Below are positions 36,553-46,499 of a stretch of 64,000 bases of DNA, one piece after another; the stretch's first letter is position 1; the number at the start of each line of letters is the position of its first letter. The position numbers and the translations under genes are program-made. Below the pieces are notes generated by a model. It was not told the DNA's origin. It worked only from the letters and a program-made list of their open reading frames with translations, and searched no databases. The stretch is from Fibrobacteria bacterium (lineage in GTDB: Bacteria > Fibrobacterota > Fibrobacteria > UBA11236). The DNA is taken from contig JANYDA010000021.1 in assembly GCA_025360005.1 (NCBI GenBank), positions 1-64,000 of the forward strand, read 5' to 3'.

Positions 36553-36722
36553 AATCACTCCCTAACCGGCGGCGCAATGTTGCCATAGCAAGGAAAATAA
36601 TATCCTTTGAGATACCCGCCAAGCGGAGCGAGGGCAAATCATTGCATTACAATCGCTTAGAAGTTTGAAGTATTGGGGCAAAACGCCCCTGCCACCCAAA
36701 AGAATATCCGTTACGGCTTTTT

Positions 36723-37703
36723 TTAGGCCCGCAGCCGCAAGTATTGCCTGCGCCCCCGGAAATTGAATCCCACCAGGGGCAAGACTCCCAATCTTTCCTT
36801 AAGGCCGCGATCCTTGCGATCCAGAATTGGGTTCTTCTGCCCCAATGCAGCCATCCAGGCCAGCATATCCGCATTTGCCTTTTCCAAGGAGACGAGTTCA
36901 TATCCGGGGAAAAAGAGTTTCTTGAGCACCTTGCCGGGACGTTTCAACCGGCCTTTCATCCACGGGGCGAAAACCGGAGTGGGCTGGGTGGCATATCCAT
37001 AATGATGCCCGCAATCCACTACGGGAAGATGGAACGGCACGCCTCCCACCAGCCGCCGCATGGCAGGACTTTCGTATGGATCGTAAAAGATCCCGGACGG
37101 GACGCCGCCGAAATGGGCGAAAGCGTTCTGATGGCATTGGAGGAAGGAGCCCATCTCGCAGCCTTCGATCAGCTCCGCGTAGAAGCGGCCGGAATTGCCC
37201 AGTACCATGGTGAAAAGATGCGCTTTGATTTCCCGGTCCGGTCCCTTCAAAACCAGCTTGGCCATTTCCACCTGCGCGTGCGGGCTCTCCGTAGAAAGGA
37301 AGGTCGCGTTCGCCTGACGGCCCAGCTCCCGGCGGAAGGCGTGGATCTTCTTCTTGACCAGATCGTAACTTCCGTGATACCCCCGATCCTTGAGGATCAG
37401 ATAGAAGTCCTTGATCTTGGCGCGGGGCCGATCCTCTACCATCTTGAGCAGCAGCTTGAGATGGGGACCCAGCTTGCCGCGTCCGTCCTCCACCCCCAAG
37501 GGATGCTGATTGGGCGGGACGGATATAGGATCGGGCAAACCCAAACCTTTGGGCATGGCGAAGCCGGTAACGACGGATATGACCGTCGGCTTGGAAGCAG
37601 ACGGCGAGGCCCCAGAGGGAGCATCGCCATGTTCAAGCGGTTCCGGCAGCTTCCATTCACGAATAGGGTTTACGATTTTCGTCCGAGTCGATAGGTCTTC
37701 CAC
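36723..37703 (-). CDS. Orphan IS21-type (IstA) transposase homologue with altered catalytic triad
   Basis: A 326-residue protein related to IstA. The helix-turn-helix-like region is KIKDFYLILKDRGYHGSYDL. The integrase core follows with HAQVEMAK, MVLGNSGRFYAELIEG, AFAHFGGVPSGIFYDPYESP and WMKGRLKRPGKVLKKLFFPG. In active IstA the triad lies in QVDWG, YDN and KGKVER. Here the first Asp is Glu, the second Asp is kept, and the final Glu is Lys. No IstB ATPase gene or terminal inverted repeats are seen. The frame is nevertheless intact, which suggests a retained, possibly DNA-binding, non-transposing function. The GTG start at 37703 has AAAGG upstream; a TTG at 37727 is the alternative. Confidence 0.68.
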   Translation of the reverse strand: MEDLSTRTKIVNPIREWKLPEPLEHGDAPSGASPSASKPTVISVVTGFAMPKGLGLPDPISVPPNQHPLGVEDGRGKLGPHLKLLLKMVEDRPRAKIKDFYLILKDRGYHGSYDLVKKKIHAFRRELGRQANATFLSTESPHAQVEMAKLVLKGPDREIKAHLFTMVLGNSGRFYAELIEGCEMGSFLQCHQNAFAHFGGVPSGIFYDPYESPAMRRLVGGVPFHLPVVDCGHHYGYATQPTPVFAPWMKGRLKRPGKVLKKLFFPGYELVSLEKANADMLAWMAALGQKNPILDRKDRGLKERLGVLPLVGFNFRGRRQYLRLRA

Positions 37704-38159
37704 CCCGACTGCCTTTCTCCCCTCCAAGAACCGGCCTTGCGCAAACCCCTCTGCGGCAAACCAGTCCGTCGCCCTTTTACGGGTGATGGTCCCAATTTAC
37801 AGAGATTTTCCCGGATTGTGGGCAGGAATTGGCGTTCTCCGGAAAAAAAATCGCGATGGTCTGTATGTTTTTTCGACAAGAAGGGGAATAGACTCAAAAT
37901 CCTGGGGGAACTTAGCGTTGCCGGAGGTCAAAGGTGTTGTCAAAGGCAACCTGAGACAGCGCCCAATCGGGCAAGTGGTCCCGAGGCACGTTGCTGGCGG
38001 TGTCCCGGAAGCAGTAACTACCATGTTACCTGGTCCGGGGCGAACTCCGGCAACGGCCAAGCGGAAAGCCTTGGCGCCGGCTCCGGCGGCTAGGGCGGTT
38101 TAATTAGCTTTTTAAGAGGATGGGGCGGTTTCGGGCGAGCGGCTTTACAATTCCTTAAT
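37704..38159. other. Intergenic stretch between divergent istA-like and kinase genes
   Basis: This 456-base gap separates two divergent genes and must hold both promoters. I see no convincing gene, tRNA or riboswitch. Its middle is mixed in composition, with an AAAAAAAA run near 37845 and GC-rich sequence after 37960. Short frames on either strand lack ribosome binding sites. Confidence 0.5.
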
Positions 38160-39968
38160 GTGAAACGGAAAAGATCGGTGAACTTGTTCAAGTACTTGTT
38201 CCGGATCGTGGATACTGTCATCCCCGCGCGCGACCGCGGCGGTTCGGAAGAGTCCTTGCGCAACGCGCGCATCGTCTACGTCGCTTTGCTGTTGCTGGTG
38301 GTGAACGATTTGGCGTTCGGCGCCATTGGATTGGCGCAGGGGGATCGAGTCATCCCGTGGATTGTCCTGGGGGCGGGACTGCTGGTATTCCCAACGCCCA
38401 TGCTGCACCGCTTGTCCGGTTCGGTGAGACTGGCGGCCATGTGGGTGGCCGTGGTGGGCACCTTGATGTTGGTCTCCACGGGTGCGCTTTCCGGGGGGAT
38501 GCATTCCACTTCCCGCGTCTGGTACAGCGCCCTGGCGATCTTTATCCTGATGACGCAAGGGACCCGGGTTGCCTTGTTTTGGACGGCTGCCATCGCCGCG
38601 GAGGGATTGGCGCTTTGGTGGCTTTCCACACACGGTCGCATACTGCCGGATTTCGAGCAGCCGGAGACCAAGGCTATTTCCTGGGCCATCGCCTTTCCTT
38701 CCGGGCTTCTATTGATCATCTCCATGCTGCACGGCTTTCTGGAGGCCCACCGCCGCGCCATCCAAAACCTGGACAGGCAGGCCAGGGCCCTGGAGGATCA
38801 AGCCGCCCAGTTGCGACTGGCCAAGTCCCAGACGGAAGCCGCATCGCGCTCGCGCAGCGACTTCATCGCCACCGTAAGCCATGAGATCCGCACGCCGATG
38901 AGCGGCATCCTGGGAGTGGCGCATCTGCTGGCGGGCACGGACCTCTCCGGCGAACAACGCAAGTATCTGGACGCGTTGCGCATCTCCGGCGAAGGCCTGC
39001 TCTCCATCCTGGGCGACATTCTGGACTTTTCCAAGATCGAGGCGGGCAAGCTGGATTTGCGACCGGAGAGTTTCGCCTTCCGGCCGATGTGCGAAGAATG
39101 CGTTTCCCTTTTCGCCGGCATCGCCCAATCCAAGCGATTGGATATCCGGGCGCGGGTGGAAAGCGGCATACCGGAATTCGCTTTCGGGGATCCGGTGCGG
39201 CTGCGGCAAATCCTCATCAACCTGATCGGCAACGCCGTTAAGTTCACCGATAAGGGCGAGATAAGCCTGGAAGTCCATCCCCTGCAGGACCGGAAGGACT
39301 GGGCGCTTTTCTTGGTGAAGGACTCGGGCATAGGCATGTCCCCCGGCACCTTGAAAATCCTGTTCCAACCCTATACCCAGGCGGATGCCTCTTCCACGCG
39401 CAATTACGGCGGCACGGGCCTGGGCCTGGCCATTTGCAACAAGCTGGTGGGGCTGATGGGCGGCGATATCGAGGTGGAGAGCAAGCTCGGCTCCGGATCC
39501 GAGTTCCGCATCCGCCTGCCGCTTCCGGCCGGGCAGCCGCGCGATCCGGCGCCGGCGGCTTCCATTCCGATCCCGGCCGATCCGGGATTCCATGGCAAGA
39601 CGGTGCTGTTGGCGGAAGACAATATGGTCAACCGCATGGTGGCGGTGAAGATCCTGGAAAACCTGGGGTTGAAGGTGGAGGTGGCCCTGAACGGCCTGGA
39701 GGCGGTGGAACGCTGGCGCGCGGGCGGCTTCGACATCATCCTAATGGACTGCCAGATGCCCGGTATGGACGGCTATGAGGCCACGCGCGTCATTCGCGGT
39801 CTGGAGCAGGCTGCCGGCTCCATCCGCCGTATCCCCATCGTGGCATTGACGGCTCAGGCCATGGAAGAAGACCGCCGCGCCTGCCTGGAATCGGGAATGG
39901 ATGAATACCTGTCCAAGCCGGTGAAGGTGGAAAATCTCCGCCATGTGCTCCGGGCCTGGATCGGGTAG
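38160..39968 (+). CDS. Hybrid sensor histidine kinase with receiver domain
   Basis: A 602-residue membrane-bound hybrid kinase. About five to six membrane helices occupy residues 35-200. A short coiled coil leads to the dimerisation domain with phospho-accepting His241 in SHEIRTPM. The ATPase domain has the N box NLIGNAVKFTDKG, G1 DSGIGM, and G2 GGTGLGLAI. The C-terminal receiver (residues about 480-600) has phospho-acceptor Asp530 in ILMDCQMPGMDGYEA. The signal sensed by the membrane part is unknown, and no partner regulator lies adjacent. The start is a GTG. Confidence 0.9.
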   Translation: MKRKRSVNLFKYLFRIVDTVIPARDRGGSEESLRNARIVYVALLLLVVNDLAFGAIGLAQGDRVIPWIVLGAGLLVFPTPMLHRLSGSVRLAAMWVAVVGTLMLVSTGALSGGMHSTSRVWYSALAIFILMTQGTRVALFWTAAIAAEGLALWWLSTHGRILPDFEQPETKAISWAIAFPSGLLLIISMLHGFLEAHRRAIQNLDRQARALEDQAAQLRLAKSQTEAASRSRSDFIATVSHEIRTPMSGILGVAHLLAGTDLSGEQRKYLDALRISGEGLLSILGDILDFSKIEAGKLDLRPESFAFRPMCEECVSLFAGIAQSKRLDIRARVESGIPEFAFGDPVRLRQILINLIGNAVKFTDKGEISLEVHPLQDRKDWALFLVKDSGIGMSPGTLKILFQPYTQADASSTRNYGGTGLGLAICNKLVGLMGGDIEVESKLGSGSEFRIRLPLPAGQPRDPAPAASIPIPADPGFHGKTVLLAEDNMVNRMVAVKILENLGLKVEVALNGLEAVERWRAGGFDIILMDCQMPGMDGYEATRVIRGLEQAAGSIRRIPIVALTAQAMEEDRRACLESGMDEYLSKPVKVENLRHVLRAWIG

Positions 39969-39972
39969 CCGA

Positions 39973-40218
39973 TCAGGCGTTGCCGCGGTAGGTTTCCGCA
40001 ATGCTTTGAAACCTTCGCAAACCGGAGAGGATTTCCGGATCGGCTTCCGCCAGCACCCTATCGTAACGCGCGCGTAACGCCGCCTCGGCCGGCGCCGCCG
40101 TCCCCCATTCGCTCAAGACATACCGCAGGTGCTGCGAGCTGCCGGTCTTTTCCGCTTGCGCCCGGGCGGCCTCATGGAGACATCGATCAAATATGTGATC
40201 TTCGTATCGATTTTACAT
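39973..40218 (-). pseudogene. Small terminal gene of the acyl-CoA operon with a stop at codon two
   Basis: A coherent minus-strand frame reads YEDHIFDRCLHEAARAQAEK, HLRYVLSEWGTAAPAEAALR and EILSGLRRFQSIAETYRGNA. The only suitable start is the ATG at 40218, preceded by GGCGGGAT, but codon two is TAA. It lies 34 bases downstream of the enoyl-CoA hydratase gene. Either the start codon is lost or the base at 40215 is an error. Family unknown. Confidence 0.42.
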
Positions 40219-40252
40219 ATCCCGGCGGATTCGCACCGCATGCCTGGGCGGG

Positions 40253-41047
40253 CTAAGGGCTTTTCCATTTGGGCGGACGCTTTTCCAGGAACGCGCGCAG
40301 GCCTTCCTGCGCCTCCCCGCTCACGCGGATTTCCGCCAGGGTGCGCACCGCCAGCGCGCCTTGCGAGCCGGGAGCCGTGCGCGTAAGGGAACGCAGGAAT
40401 GCCTTGGCGACGTGGATGGCATTGGGAGAACCCGCCAGGATGCTGCCGACCACGCGATCCACGGCCGCGGTGACGCCGTGGAATCCTTCGGCCACCTCAT
40501 GCACCAAGCCTATCCGCAAGGCCCTCTCGGCAGTGAACCTTTCCGAACTCAGGAACAGGGCGCGCGCCTGGGACTCGCCCAGCTTGCGCAATACGAAGGG
40601 CCCGATGCAGGCCGGGACCAGGCCTACGCGCACTTCCGAAAGGGAGAAGACCGCGGCGGCATCCGCCACCACGTAGTCGCAAACGCTGACCAGCCCCACG
40701 CCGCCGCCCAAAGCGAAACCGTCCACCGCGCCCACGATGGGCAGCCGGCATTGATCGAGGGCCTCGAATAATCCGTACAGGTTCTCCGCGTCCTCATAGT
40801 TTTCGCGATCGGAAAAAGCCAGGCTTTCCTTCATCCAATTCAGATCGCCTCCGCTGCAAAAGGTGCCGCCTTCGCCGCGCAAGGTGAGCACGCGCAGACT
40901 CTTGTCTGCCTCGGCGGCGCGCACCGCCTCTTTCAATTCCCGGATCAATTCCGGATTGAAGGCATTCCTGACTTGCGGGCGGTAAAGCCGGATGGACAGG
41001 ACTTCGCCCCTGGTTTCCGCTTTGATGGTCTTATAGCCGATGCTCAT
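40253..41047 (-). CDS. Enoyl-CoA hydratase/isomerase (methylglutaconyl-CoA hydratase-like)
   Basis: A 264-residue crotonase-fold enzyme. The oxyanion-hole segments are TLRGEGGTFCSGGDLNWMKE and VGAVDGFALGGGVGLVSVCD, with FSLSEVRVGLVPACIGPFVL after them. AGGACGCAGGG precedes the ATG. Adjacency to a methylcrotonyl-CoA-carboxylase-type beta subunit suggests the leucine pathway step that hydrates 3-methylglutaconyl-CoA. Other short-chain enoyl-CoA substrates cannot be excluded. Confidence 0.88.
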   Translation of the reverse strand: MSIGYKTIKAETRGEVLSIRLYRPQVRNAFNPELIRELKEAVRAAEADKSLRVLTLRGEGGTFCSGGDLNWMKESLAFSDRENYEDAENLYGLFEALDQCRLPIVGAVDGFALGGGVGLVSVCDYVVADAAAVFSLSEVRVGLVPACIGPFVLRKLGESQARALFLSSERFTAERALRIGLVHEVAEGFHGVTAAVDRVVGSILAGSPNAIHVAKAFLRSLTRTAPGSQGALAVRTLAEIRVSGEAQEGLRAFLEKRPPKWKSP

Positions 41048-41074
41048 CCCTGCGTCCTTTTATGCGGCCGTTCC

Positions 41075-42694
41075 CTACATCCGGAACAGACCGAAGCCGT
41101 GGCCGTTACTCCAATGGCCGAAGCGGATGGCCTCCAGGCATTGACCCAGCGCGTTGCGCGTTTCCAAGGGGCTGACGATGCCGTCGTCCCAGAGGCGCGC
41201 GGAACCGTAGTACGGCGAACCCTCTCGATCGTACGCATCCACGATGGGTTTTTCCAGCGCGGCGATTTCCTTTTCGCTCAGGGAGGCGCCCTGGGCTTTC
41301 AGCTGTTCCGCTTTGACCTGGGAAATCACCTTGGAAGCCTGATGCCCGCCCATCACGGAGATGCGCGAGTTGGGCCAGGAGAACAGGAAGCGCGGATCAT
41401 AGGCGCGGCCAGCCATGGCGTAATTGCCGGCCCCGAAGGAACCGCCCAGGATCACCGTGATCATGGGAACGCGCGTGGTGGCCACGGCGGTCACCAGCTT
41501 GGCGCCGTGCTTGGCGATTCCGCCCTCCTCGAAATGCCTTCCCACCATGAAACCTGGTATGTTCTGCAGGAACAGAAGGGGCGTTCCGCGCTTTTCGCAG
41601 AGCTGGATGAAATGCACGGCCTTGAGCGCGCCTTCGCTGAAGAGGATGCCGTTGTTGCCGATGATGCCCACCGGGAACCCCTGCACGGAGGCGAAGCCGC
41701 ATACGATTGTCTTTCCGTACAGCGGTTTGAACTCGTGGAAAAGCGAACCGTCGGAGATGCGGGCAACCACCTCGCGGACATCGAACGGGGTCCGCAAATC
41801 CTTGGGGATCAGCCCCAGCAGGTCTTCCGCTTTCACGGTAGGTTCGGCCCATGCCGGCTCGCGCGGGAACAACGCCTCGCGCTTCCAGGTGCGCGCGATG
41901 TTGGCCAACAGGCCGCGGGTGATGCGCAAGGCGTCCTGATCGTTCTCAGCCAGATAGTCGGCCACGCCGGACTTGCGGGTATGCATATCCCCGCCGCCCA
42001 GATCCTCCGAACTCACTTCTTCGCCGGTGGAGGCCTTCACCAGGGGAGGCCCGGCCAGGAAAATCGTCCCCTGGTTCCGCACGATGACGGTCTCATCGCT
42101 CATGGCCGGGATGTAGGCGCCACCCGCCGTGCAGCTCCCCATCACCACCGCTATTTGCGGGATGCCTTGCGCGCTCATGCGGGCCTGGTTGAAAAAGATG
42201 CGGCCGAAATGGAAGCGATCGGGATACACGTCCGCTTGCAGGGGCAGGAAGGCGCCGCCGCTGTCCACCAGGTAGATGCAAGGCAGATGGTTCCGCTCCG
42301 CTATTTCCTGGGCGCGCAAATGCTTTTTGACCGTCATGGGGAAATAGCTGCCGCCCTTTACGGTAGCGTCATTGGCCACGATCATGCATAACAGGCCGGA
42401 TACCTTGCCGATGCCGATGACGATGCCGGCGCCGGGCGCCGCATTGTCGTACATGTCCCAGGCCGCCAGGGAGGCCAGCTCCAGGAATTCGCAGCCGGGA
42501 TCGATAAGCATGGCGATGCGATCGCGGGCCGCCAGCTTGCCCCGGGCCGCATGTTTTTCCACCGCTTCCGGTCCGCCCCCCCCTTGGGCGATGCGCATGC
42601 GTTCCCGCAACTGGTCGAGCAGGGCCGCGTTGTGGATCACGTTTTCCCGGTACCGATCGTCCCTGTTCTCCTGTTGCGGATCATGCGGAGACAT
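41075..42694 (-). CDS. Acyl-CoA carboxylase carboxyltransferase (methylcrotonyl-CoA carboxylase beta-like)
   Basis: A 539-residue biotin-dependent carboxyltransferase. N- and C-terminal crotonase-like halves carry oxyanion loops at [19 protein letters not shown] and [40 protein letters not shown] and the [20 protein letters not shown] region are characteristic of the methylcrotonyl-CoA branch, which carboxylates 3-methylcrotonyl-CoA in leucine breakdown; geranyl-CoA carboxylase is the close alternative given the AtuA neighbours. The biotin carboxylase/carrier subunit is not in the window, so it must be encoded elsewhere. GGAG lies nine bases before the ATG. Confidence 0.9.
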   Translation of the reverse strand: MSPHDPQQENRDDRYRENVIHNAALLDQLRERMRIAQGGGGPEAVEKHAARGKLAARDRIAMLIDPGCEFLELASLAAWDMYDNAAPGAGIVIGIGKVSGLLCMIVANDATVKGGSYFPMTVKKHLRAQEIAERNHLPCIYLVDSGGAFLPLQADVYPDRFHFGRIFFNQARMSAQGIPQIAVVMGSCTAGGAYIPAMSDETVIVRNQGTIFLAGPPLVKASTGEEVSSEDLGGGDMHTRKSGVADYLAENDQDALRITRGLLANIARTWKREALFPREPAWAEPTVKAEDLLGLIPKDLRTPFDVREVVARISDGSLFHEFKPLYGKTIVCGFASVQGFPVGIIGNNGILFSEGALKAVHFIQLCEKRGTPLLFLQNIPGFMVGRHFEEGGIAKHGAKLVTAVATTRVPMITVILGGSFGAGNYAMAGRAYDPRFLFSWPNSRISVMGGHQASKVISQVKAEQLKAQGASLSEKEIAALEKPIVDAYDREGSPYYGSARLWDDGIVSPLETRNALGQCLEAIRFGHWSNGHGFGLFRM

Positions 42695-42710
42695 ATCTTA
42701 GCTCCAGGCC

Positions 42711-43073
42711 CTAGGCGGGCGCGCTCCCCGGCGCCGCGGGCGGCAACATCGCCGCCAGGTTGTCCGGATCGGGCAATTGCATTTCCAATAGGGCGGTAGC
42801 CAAAGCCTTGCCTTGGGTATCCGTCCGCAAGGAATCGGAGGCGCCGCCGCCCAGTACGTTTTTAAGCACGAAGTTGAAGGCGAACAGTTTCGGCAGCGCG
42901 AACCGCTCCACTTTTTCCGGATTGAGATCGCGGAAATATTGCCGCACCAGCTCCGCCGTCACATGCGTTTCCAGAAACGCTCCGCCTGCGGCCGTGAAGG
43001 CTATCAATCCGATGTTGGCGTGGTTGCCCTTGTCGCCGCTGCGTCCATGCGCGATGTCCCCCAGGCGGATCAT
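42711..43073 (-). CDS. AtuA-like C-terminal (ferredoxin-fold) subunit
   Basis: A 120-residue protein matching the small domain that is usually fused to, or encoded beside, AtuA. MIRLGDIAHGRSGDKGNHAN is its signature start, and LPKLFAFNFVLKNVLGGGAS its end. It overlaps the preceding atuA-like gene by four bases. In many proteobacteria both parts are one polypeptide, so this is a split version. It is needed for an undetermined step linked to acyclic terpene or leucine/isovalerate use. Confidence 0.85.
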   Translation of the reverse strand: MIRLGDIAHGRSGDKGNHANIGLIAFTAAGGAFLETHVTAELVRQYFRDLNPEKVERFALPKLFAFNFVLKNVLGGGASDSLRTDTQGKALATALLEMQLPDPDNLAAMLPPAAPGSAPA

Positions 43074-44476
43074 GCTGCCAGATCCCCCGCGCCGCGCACG
43101 TAGGCCACCGGGCGCACATGATCGCGCTCCACCGTGGTGGGCCAATGACTCAGCACCTGCCTGGGCTTGGGCCGCGAACCGGCATAGCCGGAAATCCCCG
43201 CGGGACCGGAGGTGATGACGGGAGCGATTTCCCGGCAAAACCGCTCCACCGCGTTCTTATCCTTGTCCCATACGGAGAGGCGCAGCACAACTTCCTTCAA
43301 ATCCCCGGACGGGGTCTCAACGCCGGGCAGGGTGGCGCCCGCGCCCAGGATTTCCAGGTACCGTCGGCCCAAAGGCATCCCCGCTTGCTTCACCCTGTCC
43401 AGGATCATTTCACCAGTGGCCTTGGCTTTGCCGGCCGCGCCGAGTCCGCTTACCACCAGATCGCCTTTGGCTGAGAACCCGTTTTCGTACGCGCAGGAAA
43501 CCTTCAAGGTGGCTGGAGGCCTTATGCCGCGGGTGCCGGAAACCCGCACCAGATCCCTGCCCCTCTCTTCTACTTCCGTTTGCGTGAAATCCAGGGTAAC
43601 ATCCGGGGTGTGGTAACGCGCCGGATCCCCTATCTCGTACAGCAGCTGCTCCGTCACCGTTTCGCGGTTTACCATGCCCCCGGTGCCCTCCGGCTTGGTG
43701 ATGTGGCATTCCCCGGAAGCGGTGAGGATTGCGATGGGATAGCCGATATGGGCGTAGTCGGGAACGGTTTGCCAGCGCGAGAGCATCCCGCCCGTGACCT
43801 GGGCCCCGCATTCGATGAGATGGCCGGCCACGCTGGCCGCGGCCAGCTTTTCCCAATCCTGCCAACCCCACTTGAACGTATGCATGGCCGGCCCCACCGT
43901 AAGGGAAGCATCGGCCACGCGGCCGGTGATGACGATACGGGCGCCCCTGTCCAGGGCCTCGCAGATAGGGGCCGCCCCCAGATAGGCGTTGGCGCTGACC
44001 AAACCCTCGCCTTGCCTGGCCGCGGCGGCATCGAAATACGCCAGGCTGGCTTGGGAATCGAAATGCAGGAAGCGCTCCCCGGCGGCGCGCAATTCATCCA
44101 GTCTGGGCATCAAATCGTCACCGCTCACCCAGGCCACTTTTTCGCCGCCCATGCCCGCCGCCGCCAGCAGCTTCGCGGTCGCGCGCGCGCAGCCGGCCGG
44201 ATTGAGCCCGCCCGCATTGGTGACGATGCGCAGGCCGGGCCGCGCTTTCAGGATAGGTATCAGGCGCGCTACGGTAGCCGGGAAGTCGGAAACGAAACCG
44301 GCCTCCGGGTCGAGCCGCTTCTGATGGGCCAGGATGGAGAGCGTGAGTTCGGCCAGGTATTCCAAGGTCAGGAAATCCAAGGAGCCCTCTTCCGCTAGGC
44401 GGATGGGGGCATCCAGGTTGTCGCCCCAGAATCCGGCGCCATTGCCGATGCGGATGGAGTCAGGAATTCCGGACAT
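43070..44476 (-). CDS. atuA: AtuA family protein (acyclic terpene utilisation, DUF1446)
   Basis: A 468-residue protein of the AtuA family, known from citronellol/geraniol catabolism operons and common in leucine and isovalerate degradation clusters; its reaction is unproven. Family landmarks include RIGNGAGFWGDNLDAPIRLA, DFLTLEYLAE, TNAGGLNPAGCA, ITGRVADASLTVGP and WGWQDW. AGGA sits five bases before the ATG. It is translationally coupled to the small AtuA-C partner by a four-base overlap and lies between the acyl-CoA dehydrogenase and carboxyltransferase genes. Confidence 0.87.
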   Translation of the reverse strand: MSGIPDSIRIGNGAGFWGDNLDAPIRLAEEGSLDFLTLEYLAELTLSILAHQKRLDPEAGFVSDFPATVARLIPILKARPGLRIVTNAGGLNPAGCARATAKLLAAAGMGGEKVAWVSGDDLMPRLDELRAAGERFLHFDSQASLAYFDAAAARQGEGLVSANAYLGAAPICEALDRGARIVITGRVADASLTVGPAMHTFKWGWQDWEKLAAASVAGHLIECGAQVTGGMLSRWQTVPDYAHIGYPIAILTASGECHITKPEGTGGMVNRETVTEQLLYEIGDPARYHTPDVTLDFTQTEVEERGRDLVRVSGTRGIRPPATLKVSCAYENGFSAKGDLVVSGLGAAGKAKATGEMILDRVKQAGMPLGRRYLEILGAGATLPGVETPSGDLKEVVLRLSVWDKDKNAVERFCREIAPVITSGPAGISGYAGSRPKPRQVLSHWPTTVERDHVRPVAYVRGAGDLAA

Positions 44477-44509
44477 GGCATCCTACCGCTTTCATGCGGC
44501 CTACCGCAT

Positions 44510-46486
44510 TCATGCGCCCACGCCGGGGAATTGCTTAACGTGTTCCTTCTTAACCGTCCGCCCCTGGCCCATGGCGTTAGGGGAGCGTTCCGGAAGCACG
44601 TAATTGGCGTTGGGCAAGGTATCCGAATAGGCGAGCGCGGCCTTGTTGGCCAATACCATCGTTTCGTCCGGATTGCTGAACAGGGCGAGCACGGCGGTGC
44701 GGTATTCATGTTCGGCCATGTCCAGGAAATGCAACCCTGCGGCGCGATCCCTTTCCCATGCGGCCCCGGAAACCCCTTGACGCAATTGGCGATCGAGCTT
44801 GGAAAGCACGCAGGCGGAAGCGTGCAGCCACATGGCCATATCGGACAGGCGCGCATGCAAGGCGCCCCGCGTGACGATCTTCTCCTGCACCTTGTAGCTT
44901 ATCTTCTTGAACTGGTAGGCGTGATCCTGGACCAAAGCCTCGTAACGGGTCACCCACGGGGCCAATTCCTGATGCAGGCCCAGCAGGCGGGGCGCGGTCT
45001 TGCGGATACCCAAGAACACCTCTCCCGCAATGGCCAGCGCGCGCGAAAGGATGGGGAAATTAAGGCTGTGGCGGATGATGCGCGCGGCGTTCGCGAACAG
45101 GGATTCCTTGCCGTTCCAGGTCAAGGCGGCTTGGATGCCCAGCATGGATTCCGCCAATTGCTTGCCGCCGTAGCTGAAGATAAAGGATTGCATCACCTCG
45201 TTGGCGCCTTCCACTATCAGGTAGATGCGCGCGTCGCGGAAGGCTCGTTCGATCTCGGTTTCGGTCATATAACCTTCGCCGCCCATGATCTGCATGGCGT
45301 CGTTGATCACGCGCCAGCCCATCTCCGAGCTGAAGACCTTGCACACCGCGGTTTCCACCATGATGTCGTTGTCGTGGCGATCGAGGATGCCGGTGGTGAA
45401 ATACAGGATGGCGTCGATGGCGTAGGTATAGGCAGCCATGCGCGCTATCTTCATCTGCACCAGTTCGAAATCGGCCAGCGGCCGCTTGAACTGGTAGCGG
45501 GTCTGCGCCCACTTGATGCTTTGATCCATGCAGGTGCGGGCCGAGCCCAACATGCCGGCGGACAAGGTACAGCGCCCGTAGTTGAGGCAGGAGAGCGCCA
45601 CTTGCAAACCCTTACCTTCCTTATGCAACAGGTTGGCTTTGGGGATGCGGGCGTTCTTGAAGCGGATGCGGGCCTGCCACGTGCCGCGGATGCCGCATTT
45701 GCTGCGGTTCTTCTGGTAGATTTCCACGCCTGCGATATCCGGCGTGCAGATGAGGGCGCTCACCGCTTCGGTGACTTTGCCGGTCTTGGCGTCCGTGAAA
45801 ATCTGCTTGGACATGACCGTGAACATGCCCGACAAGGCGCCGGAGGTGGACCATTTCTTTTCGCCATTGAGGATGTAATACTCGCCGTCTTCGCTCAGCA
45901 CGCACTTGGTTTCCTGCCCGCCCGCATCGCAACCTACGTTGGGTTCGGAAAGGCAGAAGGCGGACAGCATGTCGCCGGCCAGGCGCGGCAGCCATTTCTT
46001 TTTCTGTTCTTCATTGCCGAACAGCACCAAGGCCTTGCAGCCGATGGACTGGTGCGCGGAAACCACCACGGCCGTGGAGGCGCAATAGGAACCGATCATC
46101 TCCAAGGCGCGATTGTAGCTGGTGACGCCCAATCCCTGGCCGCCGTATTCTTTGGGGATGTTCATGCCCATCACCCCCAGGTCGAAAATCTTCTTGATGG
46201 CCCAATCCGGGATGGCCTCCTCTTGATCGATTTGCTGGCGGGGATGTTCGTTTTCCAGGTACACCTTCAGCTTGGCCAGGATGGCATCGCAGCGATCCTT
46301 TTCCTCCTTGGCCACTTCCGGATACGGGAAAGCCAGGTCTTGGCGGATATTGCCCCAGAACAGATTCTTGACGAAACCCATCTCGCCGGGCTCCGGCCCC
46401 AGCATGGCCTCCGCCTCTTCGATCATTTTGCGATCGCGGTCGGATATGCCTTTGATGTTTTTCAAATCGCCGGTTTTCTGGATCAT
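44510..46486 (-). CDS. Large acyl-CoA dehydrogenase, flavin-dependent
   Basis: A 658-residue FAD enzyme of the VLCAD-like long form. It has the N-terminal helical domain, a middle beta domain with AFCLSEPNVGCDAGGQET and WSTSGALSG, and a C-terminal helical domain with MQIMGGEGYMTETEIERAFR. Glu in IVEGANEVM is the likely catalytic base. About 150 extra C-terminal residues follow, as in mitochondrial VLCAD and ACAD9. Electrons would pass to electron-transfer flavoprotein. TAGGAGAT precedes the ATG at 46486. Substrate could be isovaleryl-CoA or longer fatty acyl-CoA; the long form favours the latter. Confidence 0.9.
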   Translation of the reverse strand: MIQKTGDLKNIKGISDRDRKMIEEAEAMLGPEPGEMGFVKNLFWGNIRQDLAFPYPEVAKEEKDRCDAILAKLKVYLENEHPRQQIDQEEAIPDWAIKKIFDLGVMGMNIPKEYGGQGLGVTSYNRALEMIGSYCASTAVVVSAHQSIGCKALVLFGNEEQKKKWLPRLAGDMLSAFCLSEPNVGCDAGGQETKCVLSEDGEYYILNGEKKWSTSGALSGMFTVMSKQIFTDAKTGKVTEAVSALICTPDIAGVEIYQKNRSKCGIRGTWQARIRFKNARIPKANLLHKEGKGLQVALSCLNYGRCTLSAGMLGSARTCMDQSIKWAQTRYQFKRPLADFELVQMKIARMAAYTYAIDAILYFTTGILDRHDNDIMVETAVCKVFSSEMGWRVINDAMQIMGGEGYMTETEIERAFRDARIYLIVEGANEVMQSFIFSYGGKQLAESMLGIQAALTWNGKESLFANAARIIRHSLNFPILSRALAIAGEVFLGIRKTAPRLLGLHQELAPWVTRYEALVQDHAYQFKKISYKVQEKIVTRGALHARLSDMAMWLHASACVLSKLDRQLRQGVSGAAWERDRAAGLHFLDMAEHEYRTAVLALFSNPDETMVLANKAALAYSDTLPNANYVLPERSPNAMGQGRTVKKEHVKQFPGVGA

Positions 46487-46499
46487 CTTCCATCTCCTA

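Noticed and set aside
37704-38159. Riboswitch upstream of the hybrid kinase
   Set aside because: Short CTGAGA and hairpin-like pieces are present, but no conserved core of the TPP, cobalamin or c-di-GMP classes can be assembled.
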